Positions 32,521 to 41,627 of a stretch of 64,000 nt of DNA are shown piece by piece. The position numbers and the translations under genes are program-made. How positions within the stretch are numbered: position 1 is the first letter of the stretch; each line of letters begins with the position of its first letter. The notes beneath the pieces are model-generated. The model was not told the origin of the DNA, ran no database searches, and saw nothing but the letters and a program-made list of their open reading frames with translations. The DNA is from Leifsonia sp. NPDC080035 (GTDB taxonomy: Bacteria > Actinomycetota > Actinomycetes > Actinomycetales > Microbacteriaceae): positions 2,914,001-2,978,000 of the forward strand of contig NZ_CP157390.1 in assembly GCF_040050925.1 (NCBI RefSeq). The letters run 5' to 3'.

Positions 32521-33918
32521 ATGAGCCCCGACGCCGCCGTCATCCCGCAGACCGCAGACGCCCTCCGCACCGCGTTCGATCGCGGCGTCACCAAGCCGCT
32601 CTCCTGGCGCCTCGGCCAGCTGGACGCGCTGCGCAGGATGCTCACCGAGCGCGCTGCGGAGTTCGAGGACGCGCTGCTGGCCGACCTCGCCAAGAATCCG
32701 ACCGAGTCGCAGATCGCCGAGATCGGCTTCGTCGTCGGCGAGATCGACCACGTGCGCAGGCACCTGCGGCGCTGGCTGCGGCCGCGCCGGGTGAGCGTTC
32801 CCGGCGCGCTGCTGCCTGCGCGCGCCTCCACGGTGCTCGAGCCTGTCGGCGTCGTGCTGGTGATCGCGCCGTGGAACTACCCCGTCCAGCTGCTGCTCGC
32901 TCCGCTCGTCGGTGCGCTGGCCGCGGGCAACGCGGTCGTGCTGAAGCCGAGCGAGCTCGCGCCTGCTACGTCGGCCGCGATGGCGCGGCTCGTCCCGGAG
33001 TACTTGGATCGGCGTGCGGTCGCCGTCGTCGAGGGCGGCGTCGAGGAGACGACCGCCCTGCTCGCCGAGCGCTGGGACCACATCTTCTACACCGGCAACG
33101 GCCGGGTCGGCCGCATCGTCGCCGCCGCAGCGGTCGAACACCTGACTCCGGTGACGCTGGAGCTCGGCGGCAAGTCGCCGGTCTACGTCGACGACTCGGT
33201 CGACCTCGCCGCCACCGCCCGCCGCATCGCCTGGGGCAAGTTCATGAACGCCGGCCAGACCTGCGTCGCGCCCGACTACATCCTCGCGCCGCGGTCGGTC
33301 GCGGGTCCGCTCGCGGCGGCGCTGACGGACGCGGTTCGGGATCTGTACGGCGCCGACCCCGCGCAGAGCCCGGACTACGGCCGCATCGTCAACGACCGCC
33401 AGTTCGAGCGCCTGACCGGGATGCTCGGGTCGGGGACGACCGCGACAGGCGGCGAGCGCGACGCGTCCGCCCGCTACATCGCGCCGACGGTCCTGGTCGA
33501 CGTCCCCCGGGACGCGCCGGCGATGAGCGAGGAGATCTTCGGGCCGGTGCTCCCGATCGTCACCGTCGACGACCTGGACGACGCCATCCGCTTCATCCGC
33601 TCCGGCGACAAGCCGCTCGCCCTCTACGTCTTCACCGAGCGCGCGGCGGTGAAGCGCCGCATCCTGACCGAGACCAGCTCGGGCGCCGTCGGCTTCGGCG
33701 TCCCCGCCGCGCACCTCGCGGTCGCCGGGCTGCCGTTCGGCGGGGTGGGGGAGAGCGGTGCGGGCGCGTACCACGGCGAGCGGTCGCTGCGGACCTTCAG
33801 CCACGAGAAGGCGGTGCTGTCCAAGGCGCTCAAGCCGGACACGCTGCAGCTGATCTACCCGCCGTACACCGAGGCGAAGGACCGGTTCGCGCGCGGCCTG
33901 CTGCGCAAGCTGGGCTGA
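32521..33918 (+). CDS. aldehyde dehydrogenase family protein
   Basis: 465 residues, matching the shorter ALDH3-like branch. The cofactor region is IAPWNYPVQLLLAPLVGALAAGN, the general base Glu214 is in TLELGGKSP and the nucleophile Cys248 in NAGQTCVAPDY. The C-terminal EEIFGPVLPI and PFGGVGESGAG are conserved. It oxidises an aldehyde to the acid with NAD(P). The ALDH3-like branch often acts on fatty or aromatic aldehydes; the substrate here is not determined. Confidence 0.9.
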   Translation: MSPDAAVIPQTADALRTAFDRGVTKPLSWRLGQLDALRRMLTERAAEFEDALLADLAKNPTESQIAEIGFVVGEIDHVRRHLRRWLRPRRVSVPGALLPARASTVLEPVGVVLVIAPWNYPVQLLLAPLVGALAAGNAVVLKPSELAPATSAAMARLVPEYLDRRAVAVVEGGVEETTALLAERWDHIFYTGNGRVGRIVAAAAVEHLTPVTLELGGKSPVYVDDSVDLAATARRIAWGKFMNAGQTCVAPDYILAPRSVAGPLAAALTDAVRDLYGADPAQSPDYGRIVNDRQFERLTGMLGSGTTATGGERDASARYIAPTVLVDVPRDAPAMSEEIFGPVLPIVTVDDLDDAIRFIRSGDKPLALYVFTERAAVKRRILTETSSGAVGFGVPAAHLAVAGLPFGGVGESGAGAYHGERSLRTFSHEKAVLSKALKPDTLQLIYPPYTEAKDRFARGLLRKLG

Positions 33919-34065
33919 GTCCGCCCGTAATCGACACGGTGGCGAACACCGTCGCGGATCCCGTACATGACGTACATTCCGGGCGGCGCAAGCGGGGGTA
34001 GTGTCGCATTGGCGGCAGCCACGAACCGCCGTCGAACGCACGCCAACGCACAACGAGAGGCAACG

Positions 34066-35616
34066 GTGCCAACCGTGGAATCCACAGCAACGATGGACGA
34101 ACCCAAGACGACCCCCATCCCCGTGATCGACGCATCCGAGAACGTCTCCGACGTCCCGACCCCCAGCGCCGACGGCAGGCAGACCCGCACCGAGACCGAC
34201 TCGCTCGGCAGCCGCGAGATCCCCGCCGACGCCTACTGGGGCGTGCACACCTCGCGCGCCCTCGAGAACTTCCCGATCGCCAAGCGCCCCATCTCCGTCT
34301 ACCCCGACCTGATCGTCGCGCTGGCGAGCGTCAAGCAGGCCGCCGCCCGCGCCAACCTCGAGATCGGCGTGCTGGATGCGCACAAGGCCGACCTCATCGA
34401 CCGCGCCTGCCAGCTCATCATCGACGGGCGCTACCACGACCAGTTCGTCGTCGGCGTCATGCAGGGCGGCGCGGGCACCTCGACCAACATGAACGCGAAC
34501 GAGGTCATCGCGAACGTCGCGCTGGAGCTCGACGGCCACGCCAAGGGCGAGTACCGGTTCATGAGCCCGATCGACGACGTCAACCGCAGCCAGAGCACGA
34601 ACGACACGTACCCGACCGCGATCAAGATCGCCCTCACCTTCGCACTCGGCCACCTGCTCGACGAGCTGGCGCTGCTGCGCGACTCCTTCGCGGCCAAGGG
34701 CGAGCAGTTCCGGCACATCCTCAAGGTCGGCCGCACCCAGCTGCAGGACGCGGTGCCGATGACGCTCGGCCAGGAGTTCCACGGCTTCGCCACCACGCTC
34801 ACCGAGGACCACGCCCGGCTCACCGAGACCAAGTGGCTGCTCGCGGAGATCAACCTCGGCGCCACCGCGATCGGCACCGGCATCACCGCGGACCCCGGCT
34901 ACTCCGCCGCGGCGGTCAAGCACCTCAACCTGATCACCGGTCTGAACCTGGAGACCGCCCCCGACCTCATCGAGTCCACCAGCGACGCGGGCGCCTTCAT
35001 GTCGTTCTCCGGGTCCTTGAAGCGCAGCGCGATCAAGCTGTCCAAGATCTGCAACGACCTGCGCCTGCTCTCCAGCGGCCCCCAGGCGGGTCTCGGCGAG
35101 ATCAACCTGCCCGCCCGCCAGGCCGGTTCCAGCATCATGCCGGGCAAGGTGAACCCGGTCATCCCGGAGGTCGTCAACCAGGTCGCGTTCTCGGTCGCCG
35201 GTGCCGATGTCACCGTCACGATGGCCGCAGAGGGCGGCCAGCTCCAGCTGAACGCGTTCGAGCCGGTGATCGCGCACTCGCTGCTGCAGAGCATCACCTG
35301 GATGGCGCAGGGCTTCCACACGCTGCGCGTGAACTGCGTCGACGGCATCACGGCCAACGAGGAGCGCCTCGGCGCCATGGTCGGCTCCTCGGTCGGCGTC
35401 ATCACCGCCCTCACGCCGCACATCGGCTACGCCGCCGCGGCCGCGCTCGCGAAGTCCGCTCTGCTGACCGGTCGCAATGTGGCCGATCTCGTCGTCGAGG
35501 CGAAGCTGATGAGCCGCGACGAGGTCATGCACCTGCTGTCTCCGGCCCGCCTGAGCGGCCTTGAGGCGGTCACCACGGCCATCCCGGTCATCGAGCCGGA
35601 CAAGGCCGCTGAATAG
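34066..35616 (+). CDS. aspA: aspartate ammonia-lyase
   Basis: 516 residues from the GTG at 34066, chosen because GAGAGG lies five bases before it; an ATG at 34093 would remove nine residues. The first 50 residues are a polar extension before the conserved start (DSLGSREIPADAYWGVHTSRA). The superfamily signature GSSIMPGKVNP and the TNMNANEVIANVA and RSQSTNDTYPTA motifs are intact. The enzyme interconverts aspartate and fumarate plus ammonia; fumarase class II is the close alternative, but the spacing and DTYPTA motif favour AspA. A perfect hairpin follows. Confidence 0.9.
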   Translation: MPTVESTATMDEPKTTPIPVIDASENVSDVPTPSADGRQTRTETDSLGSREIPADAYWGVHTSRALENFPIAKRPISVYPDLIVALASVKQAAARANLEIGVLDAHKADLIDRACQLIIDGRYHDQFVVGVMQGGAGTSTNMNANEVIANVALELDGHAKGEYRFMSPIDDVNRSQSTNDTYPTAIKIALTFALGHLLDELALLRDSFAAKGEQFRHILKVGRTQLQDAVPMTLGQEFHGFATTLTEDHARLTETKWLLAEINLGATAIGTGITADPGYSAAAVKHLNLITGLNLETAPDLIESTSDAGAFMSFSGSLKRSAIKLSKICNDLRLLSSGPQAGLGEINLPARQAGSSIMPGKVNPVIPEVVNQVAFSVAGADVTVTMAAEGGQLQLNAFEPVIAHSLLQSITWMAQGFHTLRVNCVDGITANEERLGAMVGSSVGVITALTPHIGYAAAAALAKSALLTGRNVADLVVEAKLMSRDEVMHLLSPARLSGLEAVTTAIPVIEPDKAAE

Positions 35617-35625
35617 CACGACGGT

Positions 35626-35656
35626 CGCCGCCGGACGCGCACAGCGTCCGGCGGCG
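35626..35656 (+). terminator. terminator after aspA
   Basis: A perfect 13-bp stem (35626-35638 with 35644-35656, CGCCGCCGGACGC) around a 5-base loop, ten bases after the stop. No U-tract. Confidence 0.7.
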
Positions 35657-35712
35657 CGCTCACGCCGGCGGCTTTTCGACTCCCCCCGTACGACGCCGAT
35701 AGGTTGGTGGAT

Positions 35713-36588
35713 GTGAGATTCTCGCACCTGAGCACGACCCCCGATTCGACCCCTCGCCTCGCCGCCGTCATCGGCGACGGGGCGCTCTTCCTGGATGACG
35801 TGATGCCCGATGCGCCGCGCGACCTCCAGGACCTGATCGAGCAGGGGGACGATGCCCTCGCCGAGGTGCGTGCGTTCGTCGACCGTGCCGTCGCCGCGCG
35901 TACGCCGCTGGTGCCCGTGCACGAACTCCGGCACGCGTCCGCGGTGCTGCGTCCGCCTCAGGTGATCGCGATCGGGGCGAACTACGCCGCCCACGCCTCG
36001 GAGCTGAAGCTCCGCAGCGAGAAGGCCGCGACCGTGTTCTCGCTCTGGCCGAACTCGCTCGCCGGGCACGGCGGCACCACCTCCTGGCCGGAGGACCTCA
36101 CCACCCAGGTCGACTACGAGGCGGAGCTGGGCGTCATCATCGGCAAGCCCGCCCGCAACGTGTCCGTGCGCGACGCGCTGGACTACGTGTGGGGCTACAC
36201 CGTCGTCAACGACATCACGGCGCGCGATCTGCAGTTCTCCGAGGCGCAGTGGTCGCGCTGCAAGTCGTTCGACGGCTTCACACCGAACGGACCGGTCGTG
36301 GTCACCGCCGACGAGATCGCCGACCCGCAGGACCTCTGGCTGACGACGAACGTGGACGGGGCGATCCTGCAGGACGCCTCGACCGCCGACATGGTCCGCT
36401 CGGTCGCGGAGATCATCGAGTTCCTCTCGCGTTCGGCGACCATCCAGCCCGGCACCCTGATCTCGACGGGGAGCCCCGGCGGCGCCGGCTACTCGCGCAC
36501 GCCGCCGATCTTCCTGAAGGACCGCTCGACGGTCACCGTCTCGATCGGCGGCATCGGCTACCTCACCACCTACTGCCGCGTCACCTGA
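35713..36588 (+). CDS. fumarylacetoacetate hydrolase family protein
   Basis: 291 residues. The FAH-fold core runs from IAIGANYAAHASE onward, with the metal ligands in DYEAELGVIIGK (two glutamates) and the distal aspartate in VNDITARDLQ, and the lid KSFDGFTPNGPVVV. These enzymes hydrolyse or decarboxylate acylpyruvates and related ring-cleavage products with Mg or Mn. The GTG at 35713 is preferred over TTG 35704 and GTG 35707 because TAGGTT lies seven bases before it, the leaderless pattern seen throughout this window. Confidence 0.88.
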   Translation: MRFSHLSTTPDSTPRLAAVIGDGALFLDDVMPDAPRDLQDLIEQGDDALAEVRAFVDRAVAARTPLVPVHELRHASAVLRPPQVIAIGANYAAHASELKLRSEKAATVFSLWPNSLAGHGGTTSWPEDLTTQVDYEAELGVIIGKPARNVSVRDALDYVWGYTVVNDITARDLQFSEAQWSRCKSFDGFTPNGPVVVTADEIADPQDLWLTTNVDGAILQDASTADMVRSVAEIIEFLSRSATIQPGTLISTGSPGGAGYSRTPPIFLKDRSTVTVSIGGIGYLTTYCRVT

Positions 36589-36632
36589 TCCCTCGCGCGG
36601 ACCTCGTGTCGGCATTCGCGCGCGCGGTCGGC

Positions 36633-36638
36633 TAGCGT
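36633..36638 (+). promoter_or_regulatory. -10 box of the alpha/beta hydrolase gene
   Basis: TAGCGT, six bases before the ATG at 36645. Confidence 0.4.
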
Positions 36639-36644
36639 GAAGGC

Positions 36645-37556
36645 ATGTCCATCGGCGAGCGGCGGCCCGGGGTCGCGGGAGGCGACGACGATGCGGCGCG
36701 CCTGGATGCGGGCCTGCCCGACATCGACTGGTCCATCGCACCGGTCGGTGCCGTCTTCTCGCGCTTCCGCGCGCCGAGCGGCGAGCTCGCGGTCGCGTCG
36801 CTTGGCGACCCGGCCGACCCCCGGGTCGTGCTCGTCCCCGGCGTGACCGGGTCCAAGGAGGACTTCTACCTGCTGGCGCCGATCCTGGTCGCGGCCGGCT
36901 ACTACGTGCAGAGCTACGACCTCGCGGGCCAGTACGAGTCCGCCGACGCCGGCCCGGTGCCGGGCGGCCACTACACCTACGAGCTCCTCGTGGCCGACTT
37001 CCTCGCGTTCCTGGCCGACGGCGGCCCTGCTCATGTGCTCGGCTACTCGTTCGCCGGCATCCTGGCGCAGCTCGCCCTCGTCGAGCGCCCGGACCTGTTC
37101 CGCACCCTCACCCTGCTGACGACGCCGCCGGAGCCGGGGCAGGCGTTCCGGGGCGTGCGGATCATCGGCTGGCTCAGCTGGTTCCTGGGCGGACGCCAGG
37201 GCGCGAGCCTGATGATCTGGGGCATCGTCACCAACAAGAACAAGGTCCCCCCGAGCCGCCTTGCGTTCGTCCGCTCCCGGTTCGAGAAGACCCGCCGTTC
37301 CAGCGTGGACGACATCGTCGGGCTCATGCGGCGCGTGCCGGACGTGCGCGAGGCGGTCGCCGCCAGCGGCATCCCGATCCTCGTCGCCACCGGCGACCAC
37401 GACCTGTGGCCGACCCACCTGCACGCGGCGAACGCGGAGAGCCTCGGCGCCCGGCTGGCCGTGTACCGCACCGGGCACAGCCCGTGCGAGACGGCCCCGC
37501 ACCAGCTCGGTCGTGACATGGTCGCCCTGTTCCGCACGGGCGACGCCCGCCGCTAG
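36645..37556 (+). CDS. alpha/beta hydrolase
   Basis: 303 residues. The nucleophile elbow GYSFAG carries Ser135. The oxyanion region VLVPGVTGSKEDFYLL, the acid residue in VATGDHDLWP and the base histidine in RTGHSPCETAP complete the fold. No signal peptide, so cytoplasmic. It is downstream of, but separately promoted from, the FAH-family gene. It could be an esterase or a C-C bond hydrolase; the substrate is not predictable. Confidence 0.87.
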   Translation: MSIGERRPGVAGGDDDAARLDAGLPDIDWSIAPVGAVFSRFRAPSGELAVASLGDPADPRVVLVPGVTGSKEDFYLLAPILVAAGYYVQSYDLAGQYESADAGPVPGGHYTYELLVADFLAFLADGGPAHVLGYSFAGILAQLALVERPDLFRTLTLLTTPPEPGQAFRGVRIIGWLSWFLGGRQGASLMIWGIVTNKNKVPPSRLAFVRSRFEKTRRSSVDDIVGLMRRVPDVREAVAASGIPILVATGDHDLWPTHLHAANAESLGARLAVYRTGHSPCETAPHQLGRDMVALFRTGDARR

Positions 37557-37562
37557 GCCCCC

Positions 37563-37830
37563 TTCCTCGTCCCATCGTGAACGGGCCGGGATGCTGATTC
37601 CCGTGAGCCGGTCCCATGACGGTGAGGGAGGAGATCCGCGGTACATCGGGTCGCGATGTCCTCCGTTTCCGACGAGCCGCGGGTCTCGGGGTCGAAACTC
37701 CTCCGTTGCCGGCGCGGGCGGGAAGGGAGGACGCGACCGTGCGACGCGCCGCCTAATGTCGGAAGGGAGAGGAGTGACCGCAGCGCATCGAGGCAGGTGT
37801 CCTCCGTTCCCGTCCGTGATTTCGCGAGGG
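37563..37830. repeat. intergenic region with a repeated CTCCGTT motif in both orientations
   Basis: Copies of TCCTCCGTTnCC occur at 37657-37670, 37697-37710 and 37798-37811. Reverse-orientation relatives (GGAAGGGAGGAC at 37721-37732 and GGAAGGGAGAGGAGT at 37761-37775) lie between them. The 281-bp gap between the hydrolase stop and the glycosyltransferase stop holds no convincing gene. The arrangement recalls the array at 2023-2282 in style but not in sequence. Confidence 0.55.
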
Positions 37831-37837
37831 ACAGCCG

Positions 37838-38599
37838 CTAGGCGACGCCCGGTGCCTCCGCGGAGTGCTCCTCGTCCCAGCGCCGGCGGGCGGCGCGGCG
37901 GCGCCACGGCGACTCCTCGGGCAGGTGCATGCGCAGGGTGGTGTACGCCCAGCGCAGGCGCCGGCCGAAGCCGCGCCAGGTCGAGAACGGCCGGGCAGAG
38001 ATCCCGACCGTGAGCCGCTCGTCGTAACGGACGACGACACCGGGGTCGAGGTGGAATGCGAGGTCGAGGTCGTCGTGCACCTCGCGCATCCCGCTGTGCA
38101 CACGGTCGCGGACGCCATGCCACACCGCGCGCCGCATGGCGAAGTTCGAGCCGAAGATCGGCGGATGCCCGAGCCAGATCTCCATGGCCCAGAAGTAGCC
38201 GCCGATGTACAGCACCTGGCCGAGGCCGGCGATCACGGTGTTGCCGTCGTAGAAGACGCCGGGACCGGTGAGCACGCCCATGTCCGGATCGTCGACGAAC
38301 TCGGCTTCGAGGTGCAGCAGCCAGTCGACCGGTGGGCGGGAGTCCGCATCCAGCCGGGCGATGATGTCCCCGGATGCGGCGTCGTACCCCGTAGCGGCGG
38401 CCGGCCAGATGCCGCGGACGGGCTGCTCGATCACCGTCGCGCCCGCGGCCCGCGCGACCGCTGCGGTGTCGTCCGTGCTGCCGTTGTCGACCACGATGAT
38501 CTCGTCGGCCGGGCGCAGCTGTGCGGCGAGATCGCCGAGGCAGGCCCGCAGCATCTCCGCGTCGTCGAGAGCGGGGATGACGACGGTGATCGTTGGCAC
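37838..38599 (-). CDS. family 2 glycosyltransferase
   Basis: 253 residues. The GT-A start is ITVVIPALDDAEMLRACL and IIVVDNGSTDDTAAVARAAG, followed by the metal-binding DADSRPP (DxD) and the region near VHDDLDLAFHLDPG, which places the acidic catalytic residues. The C-terminal 50 residues are basic. No membrane helix is clear, so it is probably peripheral on the cytosolic face. The GTG start at 38599 has TAGGAT seven bases upstream. The donor and acceptor sugars are unknown. Confidence 0.87.
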   Translation of the reverse strand: MPTITVVIPALDDAEMLRACLGDLAAQLRPADEIIVVDNGSTDDTAAVARAAGATVIEQPVRGIWPAAATGYDAASGDIIARLDADSRPPVDWLLHLEAEFVDDPDMGVLTGPGVFYDGNTVIAGLGQVLYIGGYFWAMEIWLGHPPIFGSNFAMRRAVWHGVRDRVHSGMREVHDDLDLAFHLDPGVVVRYDERLTVGISARPFSTWRGFGRRLRWAYTTLRMHLPEESPWRRRAARRRWDEEHSAEAPGVA

Positions 38600-38609
38600 G
38601 ACTGCGATC

Positions 38610-40103
38610 CTACGCTGCCACGGCGTTCCACAAGTGCATCCCGGCGTAGCTGCGCCACGGCGCCCAGCGCGCCCCGTACGCCGCGAGGGCGCGCGGTTCC
38701 GCGGGGAGCCCCAGCCGCGCTGCGCCCTGCCGGAGCGCCAGATCGCCGGTGAGCAGGATGTCGGGGCTTCCGAGCACACGGAGGGCGACGTACCCCGCCG
38801 TCCACGGTCCGATGCCGGGCAGTGCGACCAGCCGCTTCTCCAGGTCGTCCCTGGACTCGCCGACGTCGATGGCGAGGCTGCCGTCGGCGAGCGCCTGGGC
38901 GACGCCGACGATCGCGTCGATCCGCTTGGCGGGCCCGCGCAGCACCTCCCTGCCGTGTTCGGCGATCGCCGCAGCGGTGGGGAACAGCCGGGTGAACCCG
39001 CCGAGGTCGATCGGGTCGCCGAGCTGCTCGGTGAGCCGTGACAGCGCCGTGCGGGCGGCGGCGACGGAGATCTGCTGGCCGATCAGCGCTCGGAAGACGA
39101 TCTCCTCCGCGTCCACCGCGCCGGGGACGCGGAGCCCCGGCCGCGCGGCGACGAGGGGGGCGAGCGCCGGGTCGGCCGCAAGCGCCTCGTCGATCGCCGT
39201 GGCGTCCGCGTCAAGGTCCAGAAGACGCCGGACGCGCGCGACGAGCGGCGCGAGGTCGGCGACGTCGGCGAGCACCGCCTCGCACTCCACCGCGGGGGCC
39301 TCCGGCGTCCCGGAGAGTGCGAGCCTCACCACCGCCGGACCGTGCGGGAGTCGCAGGGCGCGGGAGTACGTCCTTCCGTCGCCCGCCGTCTCCATGCCGG
39401 GCACGGCGCGCGCCGAGAGGAAGCCGAGCAGCGATGCGCCATCGAACGGGGCGCGCGCGGGCAGCCGCAGGGTGAGCGCGGCGCCTCCCGCCTCGACGTG
39501 CGCCGCGGCGGGTCGGCGGCGTGCAGAGGCGCGGATGGCCCCGGGCGTCACGTGGTACACCTCCGCCATCGTCTCGTTGAACTGGCGAACGCTCGTGAAC
39601 CCGGCGGCGAACGCGACATCGGTGATCGGGAGGTCGGTGCCGGCCAGCAGCAGCCGGGCGGTCTGCGCGCGGTGCGCGCGGGCGAGCGCGAGCGGCCCCG
39701 CGCCGAGTTCCGCGGTGAGCACCCGGCCGAGGTGCCGTGGGGTGTAGCCGAGTCGCTTCGCGAGCCCGGGGACGCCCTCGCGCTCGACCTCGCCGTCGGC
39801 GATCAGCCGCATGGCGCGCGCGGCCAGGTCGTCCCGCACGTTCCACTCGGGGGAACCCGGCACGGCGTCCGGCAGGCAGCGCTTGCACGCGCGGAGTCCC
39901 GCCTCGTGCGCGGCCGCCGCGGTCAGGTAGAACGTGACGTTGCCCGGCTTCGGTGTCACTGCGGGGCAGCTCGGCCGGCAGTAGATGCCGGTGGAGTGAA
40001 CGCCGGTGATGAACTGGCCGTCGAACCGGGCGTCGCGGGCGCTCATCGCCCGGTAGCGCTCCGCGAAGACCGGGTCGGCCAGCTTGTCGGTGGTGCTCGT
40101 CAT
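38610..40103 (-). CDS. Ada-type regulator fused to AlkA DNA glycosylase
   Basis: 497 residues with three parts. The Ada zinc domain has Cys42, Cys46, Cys73 and Cys76 (YCRPSC and CKRC). An AraC helix-turn-helix pair lies at about 90-195. An AlkA glycosylase (AlkA N-domain, then a helix-hairpin-helix with LPGIGPWTAGYVALRVLG and an aspartate in LTGDLAL) spans about 205-497. Cys42 corresponds to the methylphosphotriester acceptor of E. coli Ada. The O6-methylguanine transferase domain of Ada is absent. It should sense and repair alkylated DNA. CAGGCT six bases upstream may be its -10 box. Confidence 0.92.
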   Translation of the reverse strand: MTSTTDKLADPVFAERYRAMSARDARFDGQFITGVHSTGIYCRPSCPAVTPKPGNVTFYLTAAAAHEAGLRACKRCLPDAVPGSPEWNVRDDLAARAMRLIADGEVEREGVPGLAKRLGYTPRHLGRVLTAELGAGPLALARAHRAQTARLLLAGTDLPITDVAFAAGFTSVRQFNETMAEVYHVTPGAIRASARRRPAAAHVEAGGAALTLRLPARAPFDGASLLGFLSARAVPGMETAGDGRTYSRALRLPHGPAVVRLALSGTPEAPAVECEAVLADVADLAPLVARVRRLLDLDADATAIDEALAADPALAPLVAARPGLRVPGAVDAEEIVFRALIGQQISVAAARTALSRLTEQLGDPIDLGGFTRLFPTAAAIAEHGREVLRGPAKRIDAIVGVAQALADGSLAIDVGESRDDLEKRLVALPGIGPWTAGYVALRVLGSPDILLTGDLALRQGAARLGLPAEPRALAAYGARWAPWRSYAGMHLWNAVAA

Positions 40104-40207
40104 GCGTCCAGCCTGACACCGGCCACCGACATCCGATAGCGGAAAACGGACATGACCGCGGGCGTGGCCGATTGCCCGGAATCGGCCGCGACTGACAGAG
40201 TGACAGC

Positions 40208-41599
40208 ATGGACGTCATCGACTGGCTCACGGCGGCACTGGGCGGCGCGGAGGCCGCGGCGGAGGTCATCGTCACCGATCCGGAGCTGCTCGACGCGGCG
40301 CGGGGCGACAAGTCGGGCTGGGTCGCCGACGGCGTCCCGCTCGCCATCGTCTACGCGACGACCGTCGGCCACGTCCAGGCGACGATGCGTGCGGCCAGCG
40401 AGTTCCGGGTGGGCGTCGTGCCGCGCGGTGCGGGCACCGGGCTGGCCGGCGGCGCGAACGGCACCGGCGGCGACATCGTGCTCGACCTGAGCCGGATGGA
40501 CCGCATCCGCGAGATCTCCGCCGAGGACCAGCTCGCGGTCGTCGAGCCCGGCGTCCTGAACGGCGACCTGAACGCGGCACTGGAGCCGTATGGCCTGTTC
40601 TTCGCGCCGGATCCGGCCAGCAAGGCGATCTCGACCATCGGCGGCAACATCGCGACCAACGCGGGCGGCCTGCTGTGCGCGAAGTACGGCGTGACGAGGG
40701 AGGCGGTGCTCGCCCTCGACGTCGTCCTGGCGGACGGCCGGCTCATCAGCACCGGGCACCGCACGGTCAAGGGTGTGACCGGCTACGACATCACCGCGCT
40801 GTTTGTCGGCTCGGAGGGCACGCTGGGCGTCGTCGTCGGCGCCACCGTCCGCGCGCTGCCGATCCCGCCCGGGGAGCCGCGCACGCTGGGCGCGCTGTTC
40901 CCGGACGTTCGCGCCGGCGCGGCCGCCGCCGCCCGCCTGACCGCCGCCCGGCTGAGGCCCGCTGTCATGGAGCTCGTCGACGAGGGCGCGCTCGCGCGCA
41001 TCGCGGCCTACCTCGGGGAGGAGACGATCCGGGAGGCGTTCGGCGCGTCCGAGGGCGCCGCCTACCTGCTCGTCCAGTTCGACGGAGCCACCGCCGGCGC
41101 CGACGCGGAGACCGCCGGCCGGCTCATCGAGGAGACCGGGGGAGCGGTGCGCGTCGCGGCCGACGCGGACGAGGGTGACCGGCTGCTCGCCATCCGCCGC
41201 GCCTTCCACCCCGCGCTTGAGGCGACCGGCACCGTCCTGATCGAGGACGTCGCGGTTCCGCGCTCGAGGATGCCGGAGATGTTCGACGCGATCGAGCGGA
41301 TCTCGGAGCGGTACGGCATCCCCATCCCGACCGTGGCCCACGCGGGCGACGGCAACCTGCATCCGAACTTCGTCTACGACGGCGAGGAGGTCGCCTCCAC
41401 CGTCTGGGACGCGGCGAGCGACCTCTTCCGCGTCGCGGTCGAGCTCGGCGGCACGCTCACAGGCGAGCACGGCGTCGGCGTGCTCAAGCGGCGCTGGCTC
41501 GCGGAGGAGCTCGGCCCCGATTCCTACGAACTGCAGGTGAAGCTCAAGTCGGTGTTCGACCCGCTGGGCATCCTGAACCCCGGCAAGGTGTTCGGCTGA
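40208..41599 (+). CDS. FAD-linked oxidase, glycolate oxidase GlcD-like
   Basis: 463 residues of the vanillyl-alcohol-oxidase fold. The FAD-binding half contains VVPRGAGTGLAGGANGTGGDIVLDLSRM and SKAISTIGGNIATNAGGLLC; the C-terminal cap has HAGDGNLHPNFVYD and TGEHGVGVLKR. This matches GlcD and D-2-hydroxyacid dehydrogenases. No GlcE or GlcF partner genes are adjacent, so it may act alone on a D-2-hydroxyacid such as D-lactate. CAGAGT lies six bases before the ATG. Confidence 0.88.
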   Translation: MDVIDWLTAALGGAEAAAEVIVTDPELLDAARGDKSGWVADGVPLAIVYATTVGHVQATMRAASEFRVGVVPRGAGTGLAGGANGTGGDIVLDLSRMDRIREISAEDQLAVVEPGVLNGDLNAALEPYGLFFAPDPASKAISTIGGNIATNAGGLLCAKYGVTREAVLALDVVLADGRLISTGHRTVKGVTGYDITALFVGSEGTLGVVVGATVRALPIPPGEPRTLGALFPDVRAGAAAAARLTAARLRPAVMELVDEGALARIAAYLGEETIREAFGASEGAAYLLVQFDGATAGADAETAGRLIEETGGAVRVAADADEGDRLLAIRRAFHPALEATGTVLIEDVAVPRSRMPEMFDAIERISERYGIPIPTVAHAGDGNLHPNFVYDGEEVASTVWDAASDLFRVAVELGGTLTGEHGVGVLKRRWLAEELGPDSYELQVKLKSVFDPLGILNPGKVFG

Positions 41600-41627
41600 T
41601 CGCGGCCCGGTGCGCGCGGGGTCCGCG

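Noticed and set aside
29926..36741. A 2271-codon open frame on the minus strand
   Set aside because: It is a shadow of azgA, DUF4190, trmB, aldehyde dehydrogenase, aspA and FAH-family genes on the plus strand. High third-position GC removes stops from the complementary frame; the translation has no domain and is mostly Arg, Asp, Gly, Val and Ala.
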